This document shows positions 16,773 to 25,100 of a DNA stretch of 29,068 nucleotides, one piece after another. The notes below the pieces were generated by a model. The model saw only the letters and a program-made list of their open reading frames with translations, made no database searches and was not told where the DNA came from. The position numbers and the translations under genes were made by a program. Position 1 is the stretch's first letter, and each line of letters begins with the position of its first letter. The stretch is from JAEUMD01 sp050250815 (GTDB taxonomy: Bacteria > Pseudomonadota > Alphaproteobacteria > Rhizobiales > Hyphomicrobiaceae). Location of the stretch: the NCBI GenBank assembly GCA_050250815.1, contig JBFWNY010000044.1, positions 1 through 29,068 of the forward strand, given 5' to 3'.

Positions 16773-17015
16773 ATGTCTGATGAAGCGAGAAAGGACCCCT
16801 TCTACCACCTGCGCATCATTACGCAGAAAGAGTTGCGCCTGATCGTCCCCTACACGCCGCAACACATCCTGCGGCTTGAGAAGGCGGGCACGTTTCCGAG
16901 GCGGATACCGATCGGACCGAACCGCGTCGGCTGGTATCTGCACGAGGTCGAAACCTGGCTGAAAGCCCGCGCGCCGGCAGAAACCTACCGGGCCGATGAC
17001 GCCGCGATCGCATAA
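16773..17015 (+). CDS. AlpA-type helix-turn-helix regulator/excisionase
   Basis: The 80-residue protein has the winged MerR/AlpA fold: I-I-T-Q-K-E-L-R-L-I, then T-P-Q-H-I-L-R-L-E-K-A-G-T-F-P-R, a turn I-G-P-N-R-V-G-W, and the end Y-L-H-E-V-E-T-W-L-K-A-R. AAGGAG lies seven bases before the ATG at 16773, which decides the start against the longer frame from 16725. AlpA relatives activate integrase genes or act as excision factors. Its place between the integrase and the replication region fits control of excision. Confidence 0.8.
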   Translation: MSDEARKDPFYHLRIITQKELRLIVPYTPQHILRLEKAGTFPRRIPIGPNRVGWYLHEVETWLKARAPAETYRADDAAIA

Positions 17016-17017
17016 TC

Positions 17018-17202
17018 AAAGGTGAGAGATTGGGCAGGCGCCGGAGTCGCATTAGTGATTCCGCGCCTTTGCCCCGATCCGAAAGGTGAGAGATTGGGCT
17101 GGCCGGATTCCTGACCAGCAATTTCCTCGGGATTCACACAAGGAAAGGTGAGACTTTGGGCGGCTGCGAAAGGTGAGATTCCGGAAAGGTGAATTTCACT
17201 TC
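17018..17202 (+). repeat. iterons upstream of repA
   Basis: The sequence AAAGGTGAGAGATTGGGC occurs exactly at 17018-17035 and 17082-17099. A near copy (AAAGGTGAGACTTTGGGC) is at 17144-17161, and shorter copies sharing AAAGGTGA start at 17169 and 17185. One TCTCACC in the opposite direction is at about 17209. Spacing is roughly 63 nt and then 25 and 16 nt. These are binding sites for the Rep protein encoded immediately downstream, serving as origin sites, as a repressor site for repA, or both. Confidence 0.85.
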
Positions 17203-17245
17203 TTGACGTCTCACCGATTGATCCGCCACGCTTGCATTGAGAAGC

Positions 17246-18154
17246 ATGCGGAAGATCGACGACCCCACTCCCTATTCCGACGGATACGCTGCGGCAGAGC
17301 CCGCGAAGCTGCCGAGCCGTCTGCTCGCGACCGACATGAAGGTGACCGGCGAGCCTCTTGATCCCGGCCAGATGGGCCGCATCATCAAGCCCCGCGAGCT
17401 GGTCGACATCATCGAGCTTACACCGCTCAACCGCAGCGAAACCATTCTCTACAACCAGCTGCTCGCCAATGCCTGGAACAACATCCGGGTTAACCCGGTG
17501 CACAAGGTGCTGAAGGCCTCTCTGCGCGGTTCGCACCAGAGCAATGACCGCCTCGAAGATGCCTTCGACAAGCTGATGGGGGCCTGGGCCAAGATCCGCG
17601 CCCGCGATCCCGCCACCGGCACCATGGCCACTTTCCGCGTCCACCTGCTCGGCACCAACAAGGAGGAGGATCGCGACGACGGGTATTTCTACTACACCTT
17701 CCCGCCCGACTTGCTCGCTGTCATACAGCAGTCCAAGGCGTGGGCCACGATCAAGACGCACATCATGTACGCCCTGCGCTCAAAATACTCGATCCGCCTT
17801 TACGAGATGGTCGAACGGCGCATCGGCATGGTCAAACAGCACGAGCAGTTCAGCGTCGAGGAATTGCGCGCCATGCTCGGCGTTCCCGAAGGCAAGCTCG
17901 AACGCTTCGCCGAATTCAACAAGCACTGCCTCAAGCCTGCGCTTGCGGAAGTAAACCAGCTGACCGACTTCCGGGTCGAGGTCATGGCCATCAAGAAAGG
18001 CCGCGCCGTCGAGAAGCTGCAAATGGCCTGGTTCAAGAAGTCACAGAAGGAAATGCAGGATGCCTTCGACGAGCGCGAGCGTAGCCGCGTTGGCCGCGAA
18101 GCCCGTCTCAAAGGCACCGTCGAGCTGATCCGTTTCGATGAGTCCGACTCATAA
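17246..18154 (+). CDS. repA: plasmid replication initiator (RepA, winged-helix iteron-binding type)
   Basis: The 302-residue protein matches the replication-initiator A group. It opens its conserved part with R-E-L-V-D-I-I-E-L-T-P-L-N-R, continues with Y-N-Q-L-L-A-N-A-W, and has two winged-helix regions. The second holds S-K-Y-S-I-R-L-Y-E-M-V-E-R-R and F-S-V-E-E-L-R-A-M-L-G-V-P, as in Rep_3-like initiators. It binds iterons and recruits DnaA/helicase to start replication. The ATG at 17246 is preferred; a TTG at 17237 is in frame. Iterons flank it on both sides. A replicon inside an integrated element implies that the element can persist as a replicating circle after excision. Confidence 0.85.
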   Translation: MRKIDDPTPYSDGYAAAEPAKLPSRLLATDMKVTGEPLDPGQMGRIIKPRELVDIIELTPLNRSETILYNQLLANAWNNIRVNPVHKVLKASLRGSHQSNDRLEDAFDKLMGAWAKIRARDPATGTMATFRVHLLGTNKEEDRDDGYFYYTFPPDLLAVIQQSKAWATIKTHIMYALRSKYSIRLYEMVERRIGMVKQHEQFSVEELRAMLGVPEGKLERFAEFNKHCLKPALAEVNQLTDFRVEVMAIKKGRAVEKLQMAWFKKSQKEMQDAFDERERSRVGREARLKGTVELIRFDESDS

Positions 18155-18160
18155 TCCGGC

Positions 18161-18315
18161 GCCCAATTTCTCACCTATGTCCCAGTGCAGGCTGCGGATG
18201 CAGTATTCGCCGCCCAGTCTCTCACCGCACACCACCCATAATCTCACCTCTAGCGCCCCTTTCCTCACCCCTCATCGCCCAATACCTCACCTAACCCGCC
18301 CGTTTTCTCACCTTT
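18161..18315 (-). repeat. inverted iteron array downstream of repA
   Basis: Six copies of the iteron lie in the opposite orientation, beginning at about 18161, 18212, 18232, 18254, 18277 and 18298. The plus strand reads GCCCAATTTCTCACCTAT, GCCCAGTCTCTCACC, ATAATCTCACC, GCCCCTTTCCTCACC, GCCCAATACCTCACC and GCCCGTTTTCTCACCTTT. The last five are 20-23 nt apart, about two helical turns, which is the spacing of classical origin iterons. This block, next to the AT-rich repeats, is the best candidate for the replication origin. Confidence 0.85.
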
Positions 18316-18355
18316 GGCCTCGTAAACCTCTGATCCAATGCATCTATTCCGGCCC

Positions 18356-18390
18356 TGAATCTGAATCTTGAATCTTTGAATAAAAAGAAT
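18356..18390. other. AT-rich tandem repeats, candidate DNA-unwinding element
   Basis: TGAATCT occurs three times in tandem at 18356-18362, 18362-18368 and 18369-18375, followed by TGAATAAAAAGAAT. It lies 40 nt from the last inverted iteron, as expected for the melting region of an iteron origin. No perfect DnaA box was seen nearby. Confidence 0.5.
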
Positions 18391-18809
18391 TGCCGTATCA
18401 CGTGAAACAACAATGTGAGTGCGGCTCGCATGCGCTCGCCGATCATGGAATGGCCGCCACAGCGGCCATAAGCGTTGGTCCCCTCACCCTGCGCTCGCGC
18501 ACAGCGCTCGCTTCGCCGCACCTGATCACAATGGAATCCGCTTACGCGGATGAGTCATGTAAAAGATCAAAAGCGGATATGGCGAGCCAGAAAACCTACG
18601 GACTGCGCTAACGGAATTGCCCAAAGGGGCTTGCCGGGTGGGAGCTCGTATGTACCAACCATCCGGCCGCCCGGCACCTACCTCGTGGATAGGTCCTCAT
18701 TGGGCTTATGGGGCCCTGTCAGGGCTCTGAACGGCAGAGGGCGTGGCTCCCCTACCCTCTCCATCAGAAGCGATGTGGAGGCATCTCCGCAGTGCGGGTT
18801 TCTGACGCC

Positions 18810-18901
18810 GCCCAATCTCTCACCTTTCAGTCTGCCCGATCCGCCCGTAACCCTTAGGGGCTCTGCGCCAAAGGTGAGACGACGCCCACTTCCTCACCTT
18901 T
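18810..18901. repeat. third iteron cluster, mixed orientation
   Basis: Three further iterons occur: inverted at 18810-18827 (GCCCAATCTCTCACCTTT), direct at about 18869-18886 (CAAAGGTGAGACGACGCC), and inverted at 18884-18901 (GCCCACTTCCTCACCTTT). The last two face each other and overlap by about three bases. Such a distant cluster is commonly a control site (handcuffing or titration) rather than the origin itself; that role is inferred. Confidence 0.75.
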
Positions 18902-18969
18902 CGAATCGGTCTGGGGATGGATGCGGCGAATATCTTGGACCTGGCATTCAGCTCGTTCAGGCTGACCGC

Positions 18970-19200
18970 ATGACCAACGATCCCGTGCTCATCGCCTACG
19001 CCGTCCGCCGGTCGGCTTCGTCCGGCAAACCCGTCTGGACGCAGATCGGCCGCGCGTTTCCGCATGATGAAGGCGTCGGCCTCACCGTCGTGCTCGATGC
19101 TCTTCCTATCGATGGCCGCATCGTTCTCCTTGAACGGGGCGATGATGATGACGACCGCCTCTTGCAACGAGCGCGGGAACGCGGTGCCTTGCAACGCTAG
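18970..19200 (+). CDS. small unknown protein of plasmid-like elements
   Basis: The 76-residue protein begins M-T-N-D-P-V-L-I-A-Y-A-V-R-R, then K-P-V-W-T-Q-I-G-R-A-F-P-H-D-E-G, and ends with an acidic and then basic tail. It looks like a compact beta-rich fold of the kind seen in small plasmid and island proteins of alphaproteobacteria, but I cannot name the family. The start is the ATG at 18970; the open frame upstream consists of iterons. No good ribosome-binding site is seen. It lies between the origin region and the partition genes. Confidence 0.6.
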   Translation: MTNDPVLIAYAVRRSASSGKPVWTQIGRAFPHDEGVGLTVVLDALPIDGRIVLLERGDDDDDRLLQRARERGALQR

Positions 19201-19244
19201 AGGTCCGGCCAAACTGGCGCGCGCGCGTGGGCACAAGGCGATCC

Positions 19245-19262
19245 TGTACTTGGGCAAGTACA
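19245..19262. promoter_or_regulatory. perfect 8-bp palindrome with GG centre
   Basis: TGTACTTG-GG-CAAGTACA is a perfect inverted repeat with a 2-nt spacer. It follows the small gene ending at 19200 and is not followed by a T-run, so it is more likely a protein-binding site than a terminator. A role in partition or regulation is possible. Confidence 0.45.
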
Positions 19263-19547
19263 CACTTGGGTCAGTGCCGCTCCGGCTCACCAAAAACCAT
19301 GGACGTTTGCCGGGCTTTTCGCCCCGTCGCGCTATGGCCTAGCCGCCCTCGCCCGGCGCGCGCAAGGCCAAGGCGAGCGCCCCTGAAGGGCCGGCCTTGC
19401 CCGCTTGGGCCAGAGCGTCTTGATCGGCCGCCGCGACGGCGGCTCCGAAAACCAAGGCAAGCGCAACTGCGCCAATGCGCAAACATCCAACTGCACAATT
19501 GGTGGTCTGACGGATTAAATTTCTGAACAGATGAAGTCTTGCGCAAT

Positions 19548-19569
19548 TGAGCGGATGGGCATCCGCTCA
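19548..19569. promoter_or_regulatory. perfect 10-bp palindrome with GG centre, upstream of parA
   Basis: TGAGCGGATG-GG-CATCCGCTCA is a perfect inverted repeat 109 nt before the parA start. Its centre GG is shared with the palindrome at 19245. No T-run follows. It is a good candidate operator or parS-like site for the ParA/RHH pair. Confidence 0.5.
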
Positions 19570-19677
19570 GATCAGCAAGAAAGCGCTTGGCGGATTCAAC
19601 GAATACGGTAGCCTTTATTCATACGAATACCAATTCCCCCAAATCCATATTTGCCCGCTTGGGCGTCCGAAGGTTTC

Positions 19678-20346
19678 ATGATCATCACGTTTGCCTCATC
19701 CAAAGGAGGCGTCGGCAAATCCACGACATGCGCCTGCATTGCCGCCGCGCTTGCACTCGACGGCGCACGCGTCCTCCTCATCGATCTCGACCAAAACCGC
19801 ACCCTCGACCGGTGGGCGCGCAAGGCGCCGATCGCGGGCCTGACCGTCACCGCCATCGACCCGCAGAAGTTCGGCGGCTTCTTCCGGGACGCCGAGGCCT
19901 CTGGCGATTACGACCATATCTGCATCGACCTGCCAGGGAGCAGGGAGGTCACCCTATTCAAGGCGCTCGCGCGCTCGGACCTGGTGGTCATCCCGGCCCA
20001 AGCCTCTGAGCCGGACTTGCGCGAAGCGCTTGTCGTGGTCGGCGATATCCGCGACGTCAACGAGACCACCAACCGCCAGATCCCCTACCGGCTGCTGCTG
20101 ACTAAGGTCTACCCCTTGCGCACCCGCGTCACTGACTTCGCCTACCGGGAGCTCGAACGGCTTGGACTGCCGCTCTTCCGCACCGCGCTCGTCGAGCGCT
20201 CCGCTTACCGCGAGATGTTCCTGAACGGGCAGCCGCCGACCATCTCCGAAGCGGGGAAGGGGGCAGGCCTGGAGGTCACGAACCTCCTCGCAGAAATCCG
20301 CGCCATCGTCGAAGGCGCCAACGAAGACATCAGAAAGGCAGGATGA
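19678..20346 (+). CDS. parA: ParA-type partition ATPase
   Basis: The 222-residue protein has a deviant Walker A motif K-G-G-V-G-K-S-T (residues 9-16), followed by V-L-L-I-D-L-D-Q-N and a Walker B-like H-I-C-I-D-L-P-G. At this short length and without an N-terminal HTH it is a class Ib-type ParA, which normally pairs with a small ribbon-helix-helix protein. The ATG at 19678 is chosen because the fold starts there and an AAGG element precedes it. The next gene overlaps its stop codon. It would segregate the element when it replicates as a circle. Confidence 0.88.
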   Translation: MIITFASSKGGVGKSTTCACIAAALALDGARVLLIDLDQNRTLDRWARKAPIAGLTVTAIDPQKFGGFFRDAEASGDYDHICIDLPGSREVTLFKALARSDLVVIPAQASEPDLREALVVVGDIRDVNETTNRQIPYRLLLTKVYPLRTRVTDFAYRELERLGLPLFRTALVERSAYREMFLNGQPPTISEAGKGAGLEVTNLLAEIRAIVEGANEDIRKAG

Positions 20347-20705
20347 CCATGAAAACCGAACGCGCACCCTTTGCGCCCATATCCCCGGATATCGATGATG
20401 ACAGGCTGGAGCGCCTGGCCGCCGACAAGGGCGTCGGTGCGCTCGTCAAACCCGTCGCCAACAGGGCAGGGGAAGGGACGGCCAGGACGGCTGAGACGCG
20501 CCCCGCGCCGTCGCCCGATGCGACGCCCCGCAGCGATATGAAGAGCCTGAACCTGGAGCTGCCGGCCTATGTCTGGACAGAGCTGAAGATCCGAGCCGCG
20601 CAGCAGCAGACCAGCCTCAAGCACGTGGTGATGACCGCGCTGCTCAAGGACGGCGTGACCATAAAGGACGCCGACATGATCGAGGACGGGCGGCGGCTGC
20701 GGTAA
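20343..20705 (+). CDS. small ribbon-helix-helix partner of ParA
   Basis: The 120-residue protein has a polar, disordered N-terminal half and a ribbon-helix-helix-like C-terminal part (about residues 67-104: K-S-L-N-L-E-L-P-A-Y-V-W-T-E-L-K, then L-K-H-V-V-M-T-A-L-L-K-D-G). Its ATG at 20343 overlaps the parA stop (ATGA); a second ATG is at 20349. This arrangement matches class Ib partition pairs such as ParF-ParG, where the RHH protein binds the centromere and its flexible N-terminus stimulates ParA. The function is inferred from arrangement and fold. Confidence 0.7.
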   Translation: MTMKTERAPFAPISPDIDDDRLERLAADKGVGALVKPVANRAGEGTARTAETRPAPSPDATPRSDMKSLNLELPAYVWTELKIRAAQQQTSLKHVVMTALLKDGVTIKDADMIEDGRRLR

Positions 20706-20799
20706 TGACAAGCCTGACGACTCCCCGCAAGCTCGCGTGATTCCGACGGCCTTGCGGAGAGGCAGGAAAAAAGCGTTCTGCGTCAGGTGGATACGTTTT

Positions 20800-20829
20800 A
20801 CTTCCGTTTTTTTCGGCGCCGGTACGCTT
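20800..20829 (+). promoter_or_regulatory. bipartite promoter-like element before the sigma-like gene (copy A)
   Basis: The element is ACTTCCG, one pyrimidine, TTTTTTC, nine bases, ACGCTT. Its last base is 36 nt before the ATG at 20866. The same blocks with identical spacing occur before the ubiquitin-like gene (25479-25508), while the nine inner bases share no position. The spacing between ACTTCCG and ACGCTT is 17 nt, as in -35/-10 pairs. It is probably recognised by the sigma-like protein encoded just downstream. Confidence 0.65.
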
Positions 20830-20865
20830 GGACGGTGAGAAGGGCCATCAGGGCGAGGGCTGAAT

Positions 20866-21531
20866 ATGAGTGAAATCCAGGGGGCGCCTCCGCCCGATGA
20901 CCTAAAAGGATGGTCGGACGTCATTGCAGCGTCCGGCCAGCTTGAACGGCTGAACCGTGAAGACGTCATCAGGGCCGTACGACACCGAGCGGTTCAGGCC
21001 GACAAGCGTGTGTTCAGCACGCTGATGGCATTCCTCAACCGGATCTTCCTGAAAGACGTCGGAAGTCGGGTCAACAGCGGCTGGCAGAACAGCGGGAAGG
21101 AAATCACGGAGCGCGTCCATCACCACCTGATCACCGCCGTCCTTGATCCGAATTCGGCAGACGGCAAGCAGATGGAGACGCGCTACTGGTCGGTCGTGAA
21201 AACCAGGACGATCGATGCCGTCAGGGAGGAACGCAAGAAGCTGGCGACGACTCCTGACTCGATCTCCATCGACGATGCCGAAGGCGCAATCGCGGCCACG
21301 GACGCCACTGAACTCGCGGAACTCCGGGCCGATCTGGAGAGAATTCTGCGGCTAGTCCCGGATGAGCGCAAACGGCTTGCGGTCCGCCTGCATTTGCAGG
21401 GCGTGCCCTTGAAGCCCGGCAAGGGCACGACTTCGATCAGCGGGGTGCTGGGGGTCAGTGACAAGACAGCCGGCCAATGGGTGGCCGAGATGCTTGTCTT
21501 CATCAAATTGAAGGTTGGAGAGTCGAAATGA
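20866..21531 (+). CDS. sigma-70-family (ECF-like) RNA polymerase sigma factor
   Basis: The 221-residue protein has the two-domain layout of small sigma factors. A helical region 2-like part (about residues 45-125) ends in Y-W-S-V-V-K-T-R-T-I-D-A-V-R-E-E-R-K-K. After a linker comes a region 4-like part (155-217) with L-R-L-V-P-D-E-R-K-R-L-A-V-R-L-H and an HTH (S-I-S-G-V-L-G-V-S-D-K-T-A-G-Q-W-V). Similarity is moderate, so function as a sigma factor is probable, not proven. It starts after GAGG and overlaps the next gene by four bases (ATGA). The bipartite element upstream suggests autoregulation, and the same element precedes the ubiquitin-like operon. Confidence 0.68.
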   Translation: MSEIQGAPPPDDLKGWSDVIAASGQLERLNREDVIRAVRHRAVQADKRVFSTLMAFLNRIFLKDVGSRVNSGWQNSGKEITERVHHHLITAVLDPNSADGKQMETRYWSVVKTRTIDAVREERKKLATTPDSISIDDAEGAIAATDATELAELRADLERILRLVPDERKRLAVRLHLQGVPLKPGKGTTSISGVLGVSDKTAGQWVAEMLVFIKLKVGESK

Positions 21532-22166
21532 GCACGAGCGACACCCGCAGAGACGAGATTCTGTTCGCCTTCCACGATGCATGCGAGCACCCGACTGCCG
21601 AACAGATCATGGAATGGACGAGCCGATATCCAGAATTCGCCGGCGATATCATTGCCCACGCCGAGCACCAGTTGTCGTGGAAAGCGCAGCCGGATCTCCA
21701 GAATGCTGAATCTGACGAGGCCGATATCGCGCGCAACTGGAGCTGGACGCTAAACGCGATCTACGAAGCAGAAAAGTCTGCATCACAGGAAGCTGCAACA
21801 GGCGGCGAGACATTCTCTCAACTGCTAGAGAGAGCTGGCTTCACCATTCCGGCTCTCGCCCGCCGCATTGAAATCGATCGCCTGGTTCTGGGCGAACTCA
21901 ACGCCGGTCGGTTGCGCCTGCCGATAGACACACGCTTGCTGGACGCATTGTCGAAAGCGCTTGGAAGAGCCGCGCGTGAGCTGGAGCAGAGTATTGCCCG
22001 AACGCTGTCTGCGCCGATGCTGGGCAATGCCAAAGCGTCAAACAAGCCGGAGGTGCACACGCAATCATATGAGGACGTCATCCTGAGCAGTGACATGAGC
22101 GAAGAGAAAAAGAACTACTGGCTTGGAAAGGACTCCCCATGGACACCTGGCGGGATATCCGGCTAG
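21528..22166 (+). CDS. HTH-containing regulator, possible anti-sigma protein
   Basis: The 212-residue protein has an acidic helical N-terminus (about 1-90; H-P-T-A-E-Q-I-M-E-W-T-S-R-Y-P-E-F). An XRE-like helix-turn-helix follows at roughly 96-155 (F-S-Q-L-L-E-R-A-G-F-T-I-P-A-L-A-R-R, L-L-D-A-L-S-K-A-L). The C-terminal segment holds S-Y-E-D-V-I-L-S-S-D-M and K-N-Y-W-L. It overlaps the sigma-like gene by 4 nt and the ImmA-helicase gene by 28 nt, so all three are made together. ImmA-type proteases typically cleave an HTH repressor encoded beside them, which makes this the natural target; an anti-sigma role is inference. Confidence 0.55.
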   Translation: MSTSDTRRDEILFAFHDACEHPTAEQIMEWTSRYPEFAGDIIAHAEHQLSWKAQPDLQNAESDEADIARNWSWTLNAIYEAEKSASQEAATGGETFSQLLERAGFTIPALARRIEIDRLVLGELNAGRLRLPIDTRLLDALSKALGRAARELEQSIARTLSAPMLGNAKASNKPEVHTQSYEDVILSSDMSEEKKNYWLGKDSPWTPGGISG

Positions 22167-25100
22167 CCGCGCGCGCCCTGCACGAACAGGCGCTTGATCG
22201 CGCATCCGGCGACAGGCGGGCAACGGCGTTGCTGTCGGCTGCGCTCTCAATCCATGACCTCGAGATCCGATACTTTCAACCCGGCACAAGGGCGGGCGAG
22301 GGCGTGCTAGGCTTTCTTGATCGTCCCGCGTTCATCGTCCATCTGGCCAAAGGGCAGAGCAGGGAAGACGAAGCGGTCGTGGCCGCCCACGAGATCGGTC
22401 ACTTCGAACTTCATCGCGATCCGCGCAACGATGTGACCATGATCGCGCCAGGCCTGGGCGGAGACAAGATCGACGGTGGTGTGGCGGCAGCGCAGGGATA
22501 CTCGCCGAAGGAGCGCAAGGAAGTTCAGGCTGACATATTCGCCGGTGAATTCCTGTGTCCTTCTGACTGGCTGCGCACCGAGCTTCTTGCCGGGAAGCGT
22601 GACATAGAAGGTCTCGCCCGTGATTTTGGCCTGCCGCTTGGCCTCGTGATGAATCAGGCCGTAAGGGCGCTTCTTCTTCCCCCGCTCCGGCCTCGCGATC
22701 CCGATGCACCGGCGGTCAAATACGAGCTTGATGAGTCTCAGCGCAAGGCAGCTGAATGGCGCGGGCGCCCGCTTCTGGTGGATGCCGGTCCCGGCACGGG
22801 CAAGACCAGGACGCTCGTGCATCGTCTTGAACGCCTGATCGGCGAGGGCGTAGCGCCGACTTCCATCCTGGCTTTGACCTTCTCGAACAAGGCTGCCGAA
22901 GAGATGCGCGAGCGCATCAGCGCGATGAACCCGCGCGCCGCCATCGAGATGTGGACCGGCACGTTCCACGCCTTTGGCTGGGAAATTCTTGCCAAGCACG
23001 CCGAGCGCGCCGGGCGAACAATGAATGTCAAGCTGCTCGATGAGGCCGGATGCCTCGGGCTGCTCGAAAACAACCTGACCCGCCTCGATCTGCATCACTT
23101 TCTCAATATTTATGATCCCGCGCTCGAACTCCGGGAAGTGCTGCGCGCCATCTCGCGCTGCAAGGATGAGATGATCTCTTGGCAGCGATACATGACCGAG
23201 GCGGAAGCCGCGTGCGCGTCTTCGGACTCCACAGTGCGCGAGATCGGAGAGAAGGCCAAGGAAGTCGCCTCGATCTATCAAGTCTACGAGGAGCTGTTGC
23301 TGGAGAACGATGCGGTCGATTTCGGCGACCTTGTTATGCTTCCGGCAAAGATGCTCCGGGAGCATGCCGACATCGCGCAGACCTATCGGGATGCATACGC
23401 GCATATTCTGGTCGACGAATACCAGGATGTGAACCTGGCGAGCGCGCAGTTCCTACGCACCCTTTGCAAGCCCGAGACCGAAGTCTGGGTCGTCGCCGAC
23501 GCAAGACAGTCGATCTACAGGTTCCGAGGCGCCGAGCCCGGCAACGTGACCCGCTTTACCCAAGACTTCGACGGCGAAACCCTTTCTCTTAAGTACAACT
23601 ACCGCTCGGTCCCGGATGTCGTCGCCGCGTTCGGTTCGTTTGCGCGCACCATGCCGAACGGTGCCACGGCTCCTGCGTGGGTTCCGGCCCGCCAGGAGAG
23701 TGGCGGCGTCAAAATCGTCGTGGCACCCGATGTCACATCGGAAGCAGCCGCTATAAGGGCCAATATCGAAGACCTGCGTGTTAAGGGCATCCGCTACGAA
23801 GACCAGGTCATCCTGGCGCGCTCTCATCTCACCTTGGCGCGCATCTGCGGCCCGCTCGAAACCATGGGCGTGCCGTTGCTTTATCTTGGCGACCTGTTTG
23901 AACGCGACGAGATCCGCGATCTGCAATCGCTGCTGGCTCTGGACGCTGAGTTCGGCGGTGTCGGCCTGATGCGGGTGGCGAGGTTTCCGGAGTATGCCAT
24001 ACCGCGCAGCGACGCGGTTCTGGTTCTTGCCCATGTGGCGCAAGCCGGCAACACCGTCCTGGAGGCGATCCGGAATCTCGATCCCATTGCCGGTCTTACT
24101 GAGGATGGCAAAAACGGCCTTCGCCTTTTGGCCACGCACCTGCAGGGCATGGGGCCGGCGACATCGGCCTGGTCGATGCTGTCCAGCTATCTGGTCGAAC
24201 GCAGCAAATTTCTCGACCCGCTTCTCGCCGCTGATGACAGCAAATCGCAGCAATGTCTGATCGCGATCTATCAATTTCTCAAGCTGTGCAGCGATCACCC
24301 CGACAGAGGTCATGCCTCACGCCGCAGACTTCTCGACCGCGTTCGCCGTCTGGAGGCACTGAACGATGACCGCATGTTCCGGCCGGTTTCCTCCGAGGCG
24401 TCGGACATCGATGCCGTTCGCGTCATGACGATCCATGGCAGTAAGGGGCTGGAGTTCAGGGCCGTCCATCTGCCGGGACTGGCTGCGGGCTACATGCCGG
24501 CACGCGCTCATCCTGTGCGCTGTCCGCCGCCGCCTGGCCTGCCGGCGCTCGCATCTTCGAGCGAGGATCATGCGGCCGAGGAAGAATGCTTGTTCTTCGT
24601 GGCTCTGTCCCGCGCGCGAGACTACCTCTGCATCAGCCGGGCCGAGCAATACACGGCGGTCAGACGGTCAAACGCATCCGCCTTCGTGGACAGGATCACG
24701 GGCGCTCAGCAATCACGACATGGTTCTGCATCGTTGCCGGGCATAGGCTCGGTGCGCGTGGATGTTGCCGGCAAGGACTCCTACACCGAGCGCGAACTAA
24801 GAGCCTACATGCAGTGTCCGCGTCGGTATCGCTATGAATTCGTCGACGGGATCTCCGGCGGGGGCACGAGTTCGGCGTATGTGAAGTTCCACGGCTGCGT
24901 CTACCGGACGATTTCCTGGCTCGAAGATGCGCGTGCCAGCCAGCAAGAGGTAGGGATCACCGCAGCCATTGCCCAGCTGGATCGCGACTGGTCCGAAAGG
25001 GGTCCAGGCGATCACGGGTTCGAGCCTTTCTATCGTAAGAGCGCCAATGCGATGGTGTCTGCCATGGCTACGCTCGTCGGCGGTGAAAACGCCCGCTATG

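Larger units (their letters stand above)
18155..18969. other. 815-base non-coding replication region
   Basis: This stretch between repA and the next small gene holds the downstream iteron array, the AT-rich TGAATCT repeats and a second iteron cluster near 18810-18901. A frame runs open from 18550 into the next gene, but its upstream part is made of iteron sequence and is not protein-like. The part 18400-18800 has no gene that I can support; a small RNA controlling RepA could sit here but no structure stands out. Confidence 0.5.
19201..19677. other. non-coding region before parA, with two palindromes
   Basis: There is no gene with a domain or credible start in 477 bases. It contains two perfect palindromes (described separately). 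The last 180 bases are AT-richer, probably carrying the parA promoter. A centromere (parS) for the partition genes would be expected here or just before parA. Confidence 0.45.

Noticed and set aside
17018..18901. The repeated AAAGGTGAGA sequences as a CRISPR array
   Set aside because: Units are short, spacings are irregular (16 to 64 nt) and both orientations occur around repA, which is the pattern of iterons.
18550..18969. Extended open frame in front of the small gene at 18970
   Set aside because: The extra 140 codons run through iteron sequence, so the frame is open by chance; the conserved-looking part begins at 18970.
20800..20829. The T-rich block as part of a rho-independent terminator after the RHH gene
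   Set aside because: There is no stable hairpin just before the T-run in either copy, and the conserved ACGCTT block beyond it at fixed spacing is not explained by termination.
22307..24313. Long leftward open frames opposite the ImmA-UvrD gene
   Set aside because: They have no recognisable domains or ribosome-binding sites and are explained by the strong coding bias of the plus strand.
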